Below are positions 8,422-15,116 of a stretch of DNA of 64,000 nucleotides, one piece after another; position 1 is the stretch's first letter; every line of letters starts with the position of its first letter. Made by a program: the position numbers and the translations under genes. The DNA comes from Lachnospiraceae bacterium (GTDB lineage: Bacteria > Bacillota > Clostridia > Lachnospirales > Lachnospiraceae). The notes under the pieces are model-generated. The model worked only from the letters and a program-made list of their open reading frames with translations. It was not told the origin of the DNA and searched no databases. The stretch lies in assembly GCA_017617545.1 (NCBI GenBank), contig JAFZVZ010000017.1, positions 186,001 to 250,000 on the forward strand, written 5' to 3'.

Positions 8422-9642
8422 ATGCCGGAATTATTGATCCCTGCGGGTTCTTTGGAAGTCGTCAAGACAGCTGTCCGCTACGGAGCCGATGCGGTCTACG
8501 TAGGTGGTGAGGCGTTCGGACTTCGCGCGAAAGCGAAAAATCTTTCCTGCGATGAACTGCGTGAGGCAGTTGAATACTGTCACGCGCGCGGCAAAAAGAT
8601 TTATGTGACAACCAATGTCATAGCTCATGAGGGCTCCATGGAAGCCTTCCGCAGCTATCTTGAACAGATACGTAATATCAAGCCTGACGCTGTGATCGTC
8701 GCGGATCCAGGTGCATTTTCCGTAGCAAAAGAAGTGCTTACCGGAGAGGTTGCGATCCATATCAGCACACAGGCCAACAATGTCAACGCCGAGACGTTCC
8801 AATTCTGGTATTCCCTAGGCGCTGAGCGCGTCGTGTGCGGGCGCGAGCTTTCGCTTGCTGAAATACAAGCGATCCGGTCTAAACTTCCGGAAGGGGCTGA
8901 GATTGAGGCGTTTATCCACGGTGCCATGTGCATCTCGTATTCCGGGCGATGCCTTCTGTCTGCGTTTCTGACCGGCAGAGAGGCCAACCTGGGAGCCTGC
9001 ACGCATCCGTGCCGTTGGAAGTACGCGGTTGTCGAGGAATCAAGACCGGGACAGTACATGCCGGTCGAGGAGGATGACAACGGAACGTACATCTTCAACT
9101 CGCGCGACCTGTGCATGATCGAGCATATTCCGGAGCTTCTTGCCTCCGGCATCGACAGCTTGAAGGTCGAGGGACGCATGAAGACCGCGCTCTATGTCGC
9201 GATCGTAACACGCGCCTACCGGCAGGCGATCGACACCTGCATGCGCGATCCCGAGGAGTACCGCAGGAATATATCGCAGTACCTCTCGGAGATACAGAAA
9301 AGCGCGGCTCGCGACTACACGACCGGGTTCTTCTTCGGACGTCCCGGAAGTGAAGCGCAGTCCTACGAAAATTCACAGAACGGAAGAGAATCCGTATACC
9401 TCGGCACGATCGCAAAGCTATATTCCGACGGTACCGCGGAGTTCTTACAGAAGAATAAATTCAGTGTCGGCGACACGATCCTCGTGATGAAACCTGACGG
9501 CCGCAATCTGCCTGTCAGTGTTTTGGAGATGTACGATGAGGAAGGCGAGCCGATCCCGTCCTGCCCGCACGCAAGCCGAATGGTGCGCGTACGGCTTTCA
9601 GAGCTTCCCGAAATCGGAGATATCATGCGGACGGATCTGTAA
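8422..9642 (+). CDS. trhP: Peptidase U32 family protein, TrhP-type tRNA uridine 5-hydroxylation protein
   Basis: A 406-residue U32 family protein with the signature EAFIHGAMCISYSGRCLLS and the downstream cysteines of ACTHPCRWKY, which bind an iron-sulfur cluster in this family. U32 proteins next to trmR (YrrN/YrrO in Bacillus, YegQ in E. coli) hydroxylate U34 of tRNA, making the substrate for TrmR. Only one U32 gene is present here, where Bacillus has two. AGGAGG at 8411-8416 sets the start at ATG 8422; the trmR stop lies just before it. 'Peptidase' is the historical name, and no protease role is implied. Confidence 0.87.
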   Translation: MPELLIPAGSLEVVKTAVRYGADAVYVGGEAFGLRAKAKNLSCDELREAVEYCHARGKKIYVTTNVIAHEGSMEAFRSYLEQIRNIKPDAVIVADPGAFSVAKEVLTGEVAIHISTQANNVNAETFQFWYSLGAERVVCGRELSLAEIQAIRSKLPEGAEIEAFIHGAMCISYSGRCLLSAFLTGREANLGACTHPCRWKYAVVEESRPGQYMPVEEDDNGTYIFNSRDLCMIEHIPELLASGIDSLKVEGRMKTALYVAIVTRAYRQAIDTCMRDPEEYRRNISQYLSEIQKSAARDYTTGFFFGRPGSEAQSYENSQNGRESVYLGTIAKLYSDGTAEFLQKNKFSVGDTILVMKPDGRNLPVSVLEMYDEEGEPIPSCPHASRMVRVRLSELPEIGDIMRTDL

Positions 9643-9656
9643 CTACAGGAGCAGCA

Positions 9657-10424
9657 ATGAACAGTTTACGCAATACAATCAAACCGGTATTTCTGTGCGC
9701 GGCATGCTTTGTTCTGCTCACTCTGTTTTTGTGCGCCTGCACGTCCGCGACAGAGAACGGTTCAGGCAACGGCTCGACGACGGATCCGAACGTGACTGAC
9801 AGTCCGACGGAATCGCCGACGCCGACGTTTGGGTTCCGCGATCCGACGATCAATGACGTGAGCGGATCTACCGAGACAGGCATTCCGTACGTGAACGGAA
9901 CACAGAGCAACTCCTGGAAGCTTGCGAAGGAGTATCGTCTGGAAAATCACGTGTTTGGAGATCGTAAGCCGACTTCCGCGTTATTCCGCGTGATCTGGGA
10001 GGAGGATTGCCTCTACGTATTGGTGCATGTGTTCGACTCGACGCCGGACACAACCGCAGAGTCCGTTTATGATAAAGACAGCGTGTTCTTGTTCATCAAT
10101 GAGGACGCGAGGAAAAATAAAGTCTATTCCGTCGGTGACGCCTGCTACATTGTTGACCGCGACGGAAACGGGTACCTGGGACCCGGAGCAACCGCAGAAG
10201 GGTATCAGTGCTGCGCATACAGTGACGGCACCGATTACGGATACTATGTTGAGGTTCGCATCCCTCTTTTGACCGTCACCGGACGCCTGGACCGTCAGAT
10301 CGGTTTCGACGTACGTGTGAACAACGCGGAGGAAGGTGTGCTTGTTCATTCGCTTCAGTGGGCGGACACCGGAGGCCACACGGATCTCACTCTGACCGGC
10401 GTGGGAACGCTTACCATGGACTAA
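9657..10424 (+). CDS. CBM9-like sugar-binding lipoprotein
   Basis: A 255-residue predicted lipoprotein: hydrophobic signal peptide with a lipobox-like end (FLCAC, Cys28), a low-complexity Ser/Thr/Pro linker to about residue 58, then a carbohydrate-binding module 9-like domain. Visible landmarks are ALFRVIWEEDCLYVLVHVFD, DSVFLFINEDA and a final VHSLQWADTGG segment, as seen in the CBM9 modules of xylanases. No enzyme domain is attached. The next gene is a paralogue with a different anchor. A role in catching xylan or cellulose breakdown products at the surface is inference. Confidence 0.72.
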   Translation: MNSLRNTIKPVFLCAACFVLLTLFLCACTSATENGSGNGSTTDPNVTDSPTESPTPTFGFRDPTINDVSGSTETGIPYVNGTQSNSWKLAKEYRLENHVFGDRKPTSALFRVIWEEDCLYVLVHVFDSTPDTTAESVYDKDSVFLFINEDARKNKVYSVGDACYIVDRDGNGYLGPGATAEGYQCCAYSDGTDYGYYVEVRIPLLTVTGRLDRQIGFDVRVNNAEEGVLVHSLQWADTGGHTDLTLTGVGTLTMD

Positions 10425-10436
10425 CGCAGGAGAACT

Positions 10437-11291
10437 ATGAAACGACGTTTAACCGACAATCGAAGAACAGTGCTGACGCTCGCAGTGGTAATTCTGGGAG
10501 CGGTATTGCTGTTTTCAGCGGTTTTGAAGAAGGCGGATGCCGTGAAGCAGCAACAGTCACAGACACAGCCGCAGCTTCCGGCTTTGTCACAGGCGCAGTC
10601 TCCGAAGCAAACCGAAACGCAGGCACGCAGAGATCCCGAAACCGACGGAGCCGCGCCGACGCAGTACCCGCGCGTCAACCCGAAGGATCCTGAGCTTGGT
10701 AAGAAATACGAATACACGAAGTCGGACCTCGAGATGCTCGCCGCGAGACTTCCCTCCATACGGGTTGACGGTCAGGTTGAGGAAGACTGGAATGTCTGCG
10801 AGACGTATGAGCTTCAGAACCCGGTCTACGGAGACAACGGAGCATCGGCTGAGTTCCGCGCATTTTGCGACGAAGAAATACTGTACCTTTTGATCGAGGT
10901 AAAAGATACAACCAAACAATTGACGGGTGAGGCTCCGACGCGATGCGACAGCGTCGAGGTTTACCTGAACGAGGACGGAGAGAAGCCGGAGAGATACCAT
11001 GCCGGCGACAGCCATTACATTTTCATGCGAAACGGCGAGATCGAAGAGCGAAGCGGCGCGGATGCGAGACTGGTCGAGCGCGTTGTCACCGAGACGGACT
11101 ACGGGTACATGATCGAGCTTTCCATCCTGTGGTCGCTTTCCCCCGAAGATCGGAACGAGACCTTCGGGCTGGATATCCGCATCAACGATTCGCAGACGCC
11201 CGGAACGCGCGACTATATCGTGCAGTGGAGCGATACGTCCATGATGACGCATGAGAATCTTACAAGGGTCGGTACGATGACGATCCGTTAG
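10437..11291 (+). CDS. Membrane-anchored CBM9-like protein
   Basis: A 284-residue protein with an uncleaved-looking N-terminal membrane segment (about residues 11-31), a Gln/Thr/Pro-rich spacer (about 35-80), then a CBM9-like domain with IRVDGQVEEDWN, AEFRAFCDEEILYLLIEVKD, DSVEVYLNEDGE and IVQWSDTS. It lies 12 nt behind the lipoprotein gene and is clearly paralogous to it over the module. As there, no catalytic domain is attached. The start follows AGGAGA. Confidence 0.72.
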   Translation: MKRRLTDNRRTVLTLAVVILGAVLLFSAVLKKADAVKQQQSQTQPQLPALSQAQSPKQTETQARRDPETDGAAPTQYPRVNPKDPELGKKYEYTKSDLEMLAARLPSIRVDGQVEEDWNVCETYELQNPVYGDNGASAEFRAFCDEEILYLLIEVKDTTKQLTGEAPTRCDSVEVYLNEDGEKPERYHAGDSHYIFMRNGEIEERSGADARLVERVVTETDYGYMIELSILWSLSPEDRNETFGLDIRINDSQTPGTRDYIVQWSDTSMMTHENLTRVGTMTIR

Positions 11292-11311
11292 GCATTAGGG
11301 GAGGAATTACT

Positions 11312-12847
11312 ATGGTCAGTCTGTTTCAACCGGACCAGACGCTTTCGTACGCAGAGGTTTCAGAGATGCCGATGCCCTCATTTTTCAAGGACATCAATCT
11401 CGACCAGTATGCGGACCGTATCGCGGCGTACTACGGAGACGATGAGATCAAGCAGTATTTCAAGGTTACATGCGGCACCTACGAAGGCGCCAAATACCGT
11501 CAGGAGATCGTGAGAGACCTGATGACGCCGTCCATCCGCGACGCGGTGACCGCGTTCATCGGAAAGATCGGTGAGGCCGTCACGTGTCGCCAGTGCGCGG
11601 AAAATGTAACGGTCAACGTTCAGAAATGCAAATGGTACGTGGACTGCGTGACGGCGTACTACCAGGCGATGGAGGATCTGTGCGTTGAGTTCAACGCGAC
11701 ACCTCCGAAATCCAGAGCATTTTACGCGTTACACCAGGATCTGTTCCACACGCTCAACTCCGCGGGCGTCAAGAGACTTCGCGAGACGGCGGGTCAGCTC
11801 AAGGAAGCGTTCGCGAAGATGCGGTTCCACCTGACGATCAACAAGGAGAAGACGACGTTCGACCTCGCGTACAACTTCGAGGATTACTGCGCGCCGATCC
11901 GTTCCTCGCTCGCGCGTACAATGCAGTACGAGGATTATGTGCCGTTCCGCGAGTCACCGTTCCCGTCCATGGAGCTGTCGCCTCTCGAGACGTTCATCCT
12001 GAAGCAGCTCGAGAAGGAAAACCGTCAGGCGTTTCTGCAGCTTGAGGCGTTTGGCAACCGCGGACCGAAGGTGATCGAGCAGGAAGTTCTCGACCTTATC
12101 CGTGAACTCAAGTTTTACATCTTCAACCTTGAGTACATGGACCGCGTGAAGGAGTGGGGTGTGCCGCTCACGATGCCGCTCATCGTCAAGGACAAAGAAT
12201 TGTACATGGACGACTGCTACGATATCGTGCTTGCGTTAACCAACATGGAATCGGAGAAGGAGGTCGTTCTCAACGATATCATGAAGGCCAACTTTGAGAA
12301 GGCGATCATCGTCACCGGTCCGAACCAGGGCGGCAAGACGACGCTCGCCCGCGCCTTCGGACAGTGCTTCTATTTCGGAATGATGGGGCTTCCGGTGCCT
12401 GCCGGAGTATGCAAGCTTCCGTACTGCTCGGGCATCCACACGCATTTCGCGAATGAAGAGGGAACCGAGGGGCTTGAGGGACGCCTTCACAACGAGATCG
12501 TGCGCATTCGGGAAATGCTCGACGTCCTCGACAACAGAAGCGTCGTCATCCTGAACGAGCTGTTCACCTCGGCGCCGACCGCGGACGCGCTCACGATGAG
12601 CCGCGACCTTCTCAAGCGTCTTCTTTCAAGAAACGCGATCTGCTTCTATGTGACGCACACGTTTGAGATCGCGTTCGATTCGGATGATTACGTGAGCCTT
12701 GTCGCGACCGTCGTGGAGGACGGCAGCTTCCGCCGCACGTACCGCATCGTTCGAAAGCGCGCCGACGGAGCCGCGTACGCGAACTCGATCGTCAGCAAAT
12801 ATAAACTCGACTACAGCCATATCAACTATCGTCTCGGACGGCGATAA
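11312..12847 (+). CDS. MutS-like ATPase without mismatch-recognition domain (first of a tandem pair)
   Basis: A 511-residue protein whose C-terminal third is a MutS-type ATPase: Walker A GPNQGGKTT, a Q-loop/ST-rich stretch near NEEGTEGLEGRL, Walker B VVILNELF, and the FYVTHTFEI switch. The N-terminal mismatch-binding and connector domains of MutS are absent; only lever- and clamp-like helices come before the ATPase. The next gene is a second protein of the same build. MutS proteins act as dimers with composite ATP sites, so a heterodimer is a reasonable inference. The substrate is unknown. RBS GGGGAGG. Confidence 0.8.
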   Translation: MVSLFQPDQTLSYAEVSEMPMPSFFKDINLDQYADRIAAYYGDDEIKQYFKVTCGTYEGAKYRQEIVRDLMTPSIRDAVTAFIGKIGEAVTCRQCAENVTVNVQKCKWYVDCVTAYYQAMEDLCVEFNATPPKSRAFYALHQDLFHTLNSAGVKRLRETAGQLKEAFAKMRFHLTINKEKTTFDLAYNFEDYCAPIRSSLARTMQYEDYVPFRESPFPSMELSPLETFILKQLEKENRQAFLQLEAFGNRGPKVIEQEVLDLIRELKFYIFNLEYMDRVKEWGVPLTMPLIVKDKELYMDDCYDIVLALTNMESEKEVVLNDIMKANFEKAIIVTGPNQGGKTTLARAFGQCFYFGMMGLPVPAGVCKLPYCSGIHTHFANEEGTEGLEGRLHNEIVRIREMLDVLDNRSVVILNELFTSAPTADALTMSRDLLKRLLSRNAICFYVTHTFEIAFDSDDYVSLVATVVEDGSFRRTYRIVRKRADGAAYANSIVSKYKLDYSHINYRLGRR

Positions 12848-12864
12848 CTTGGAAGGATACTCTT

Positions 12865-14382
12865 ATGAAAGCATATTTGTTAAACCGCAGAGGGTATGCG
12901 GAAGAGGAAGATATCGCGCCGTTCAAAAATGATCTGATCAGCGACCTGCTCCTGGAGCCGGTGCTTCAGAGCATGGCAAAAAATGATAACTTCATATACC
13001 AGCAGTGCAAGAAGATACTTCTCACTCCGCTTACCGACAGGGAAAATATACTGCATCGTCAGAGCGCACTGCGCGACGCGATCCGCAACAAAAAGACCAT
13101 ATTGTCGCTTTACGCTACCGTGGCCGAAGTCGTGACGGACATCTCCAATTTCCGCTCGACCAACAAGAAGAAGGGCAACCCGCTTCCGGCGGTACGCGTG
13201 ATCCAGTCGATTGAGCAGCTCGATCTGCTCGCGAACGGACTGGAGCGGCTGAAGGCGGAGATCGTCAACACCTACGGACATTTTACGGGGATCATTTTCC
13301 GTGATTTCTACGACGAGTTCCTCAAGGAATTCAACACGGATTTTGTCACGCTTGTGCATGAGAAGACGGCGCTTCTGAAGTCCATCAGCAACGGCGGTGA
13401 GATTCAGATCAGCGGCTGCATCGGGCGCGGACTGAAGGCGGACGGATTTGTCGTGAACTCGCTCTCCGAATACCAGCCGAAGAGAAAGCTCGACATCATG
13501 GAGTCGCTGTTCTCCACGAAGGTTCGGAAGAACGAGATCCGTGTTAGCTACGACGATGTTCAGCTCTACCAGGACTGCCATGAGCTAGAGGTAGCCGGAC
13601 AGCTCCATGTCGCGTCGTGCTTCGAGGGCTTTGCCAGAGAACTGATGAAGCTGTTCGATTCCCTTCGCGCGCAGCTTGCGTTTTTCCAGGGTTGCTGCAA
13701 CCTGCACAGCAACATGACGAACATGGTGTACCCGGTGTGCTTCCCCGAGGTTGTAAAGGGAACGCATTCGATCATGGCTGAGGATATCTACGACCTTGGT
13801 ATCGCGATCAAGAGCCTTCGTCTTCCCACGGTCAACTCGATCACCGGAGAGGACACGCTTCTGTACCTGATCACAGGTACCAACAACGGCGGAAAGACAA
13901 CGTTTATCCGCAGCGCCGCGGTATCCCAGCTGATGGCGCAGTGCGGCATGTTCGTGCCCGCCAAATCGATGACAACGCAGATTTTCCGAGGGATTTACAC
14001 GCACTTCGTTAGAAATGAGGATGAGACGATGACCGCCGGAAAGCTCGAGGAGGAGATCCGCCGGCTTTCCAAGATCGTCGATCACATGAAACCGGAATCC
14101 ATCATTTTCCTCAACGAGTCGTTCGCAACGACATCGGAGCGCGAGGGCGCGCAGATCGCGGAGGAAATCCTGCACGCATTCTTCGACAACAATGTGACAT
14201 GCTTCTTTGTCACGCACATATACACGTACGCTAAGAAGGCGTATGATGAGCATTTTCCGAGAACGCAGTTTCTGCAGGCGGAGCGCACCGCGGAGGGCGA
14301 GCGAACATTCCGGATCACCTCGGGCGAGCCGAGCCTTACCGGTTACGGAATGGAGATGTATCACGAGATCCTCGGGGATTGA
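12865..14382 (+). CDS. MutS-like ATPase without mismatch-recognition domain (second of a tandem pair)
   Basis: A 505-residue partner of the upstream gene, 17 nt away. The C-terminal MutS ATPase has Walker A GTNNGGKTTF, RNEDETMTAGKLEEE, Walker B SIIFLNESFATT and FFVTHIYTYA. The GTNNGGKTT loop is nearer to canonical MutS (GPNMGGKST) in its Asn pair, whereas the first gene has GPNQGGKTT, so the two are diverged paralogues and not a recent duplication. No domain I with the Phe-X-Glu mismatch wedge is seen. Probably a non-repair or recombination role like MutS4/5-type proteins; this is inference. Confidence 0.8.
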   Translation: MKAYLLNRRGYAEEEDIAPFKNDLISDLLLEPVLQSMAKNDNFIYQQCKKILLTPLTDRENILHRQSALRDAIRNKKTILSLYATVAEVVTDISNFRSTNKKKGNPLPAVRVIQSIEQLDLLANGLERLKAEIVNTYGHFTGIIFRDFYDEFLKEFNTDFVTLVHEKTALLKSISNGGEIQISGCIGRGLKADGFVVNSLSEYQPKRKLDIMESLFSTKVRKNEIRVSYDDVQLYQDCHELEVAGQLHVASCFEGFARELMKLFDSLRAQLAFFQGCCNLHSNMTNMVYPVCFPEVVKGTHSIMAEDIYDLGIAIKSLRLPTVNSITGEDTLLYLITGTNNGGKTTFIRSAAVSQLMAQCGMFVPAKSMTTQIFRGIYTHFVRNEDETMTAGKLEEEIRRLSKIVDHMKPESIIFLNESFATTSEREGAQIAEEILHAFFDNNVTCFFVTHIYTYAKKAYDEHFPRTQFLQAERTAEGERTFRITSGEPSLTGYGMEMYHEILGD

Positions 14383-14410
14383 CGCCTTCAGAATCATTCT
14401 TCGTAAATAA

Positions 14411-14441
14411 ATAACAAAAAAGCCGGAGGATAACCTCCGGC
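14411..14441 (-). terminator. Intrinsic terminator of the tRNA-Leu gene (minus strand)
   Basis: GCCGGAGG (14422-14429), ATAA loop, CCTCCGGC (14434-14441). On the minus strand the stem is followed by TTTTTTG, directly after the tRNA 3' end. Confidence 0.88.
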
Positions 14442-14443
14442 CA

Positions 14444-14526
14444 TGCGGATGGCGGGACTTGAACCCGCACGAGTGTAAGCCCGTCAGATTTTGAGTCTGA
14501 TGCGTCTGCCATTCCGCCACATCCGC
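14444..14526 (-). tRNA. tRNA-Leu (anticodon CAA)
   Basis: Minus-strand tRNA of 83 nt. The acceptor stem GCGGATG pairs with CATCCGC, followed by discriminator A; CCA is not encoded. The anticodon stem TCAGA/TCTGA encloses the loop CTCAAAA, giving anticodon CAA. A long variable arm (about CGGGCTTACACTCG) marks the class II leucine type, and the T arm has GGTTCAAGTCC. It is transcribed alone between a consensus-like promoter and a strong terminator. Confidence 0.95.
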
Positions 14527-14537
14527 GAACAATGTGG

Positions 14538-14566
14538 ATTTTACCACGGAGCATTGGAAAATGCAA
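14538..14566 (-). promoter_or_regulatory. Sigma-A promoter of tRNA-Leu
   Basis: On the minus strand: TTGCAT (complement of 14561-14566), 17-nt spacer, TAAAAT (complement of 14538-14543), ending 12 nt before the mature tRNA 5' end. Confidence 0.75.
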
Positions 14567-14594
14567 TACCATTTTTCGGAAAGGAGCCGCAAAT

Positions 14595-15062
14595 ATGGAC
14601 TGCAGAACCGTCCTGAAACTGAACGACCGCTACCTCGCGGAAGGGCTGCCTGACGGCGTGCTTGCGCAGTACCTTGAGCACATTGCTTCGTGCGACTCCT
14701 GCCATGATAATCTGATGACCGATTACTCCATCACGAAGGCGATCGATCAGCTGAACCGCAATGAGGATTTTTCGACCGACTACTCGAAGGAGCTTACCGA
14801 AAAGCTGGAGAAGTCTCGCCAGTATCTTGCGCGCAAGAAGAGAATTGTCCGGTACAAGCATGCGATCGCGGTGATTCTGATGGTCCTTTCCGTTCCGTTT
14901 TCAATGTCGAGCACGTTCGCGACAGCGAAGTATTACAAGCCGGAGGGCAGTGAGGAGTCGCTTAAGTTAAAGTATTACGGAATGCCCGAGCAGCTGGATC
15001 CGATCAGGCAGGCGATCCGCGAATACAATGACGAAGCGATCACTAAGTTGAGGGAAAAGTAA
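14595..15062 (+). CDS. Membrane protein with zinc-finger anti-sigma-like N-terminus
   Basis: A 155-residue protein. Residues near 30-40 read EHIASCDSCHDNL, a His-x3-Cys-x2-Cys arrangement like the zf-HC2 domain of ZAS anti-sigma factors. A basic stretch and one membrane segment (about 98-115) follow, then a short outer tail. An ECF sigma gene would be expected next to it but none is seen. ATG 14595 follows AAGGAG; the longer upstream frame lies over the tRNA promoter and is rejected. The anti-sigma role is only a suggestion. Confidence 0.6.
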   Translation: MDCRTVLKLNDRYLAEGLPDGVLAQYLEHIASCDSCHDNLMTDYSITKAIDQLNRNEDFSTDYSKELTEKLEKSRQYLARKKRIVRYKHAIAVILMVLSVPFSMSSTFATAKYYKPEGSEESLKLKYYGMPEQLDPIRQAIREYNDEAITKLREK

Positions 15063-15063
15063 C

Positions 15064-15096
15064 AGTTGAGAGATAAACAATAAAGTTGAGAGATAA
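15064..15096 (+). repeat. Two 13-bp direct repeats ahead of polA
   Basis: AGTTGAGAGATAA occurs at 15064-15076 and 15084-15096, a 20-nt period, in the short gap before the polA RBS. It looks like a local duplication; no function is evident. Confidence 0.8.
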
Positions 15097-15116
15097 GAAG
15101 AGAAGGAGATACCAAG

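Noticed and set aside
11312..14382. Annotating the tandem pair as MutS2.
   Set aside because: MutS2 is about 780 residues with a C-terminal Smr domain; these are about 510 and end after the ATPase.
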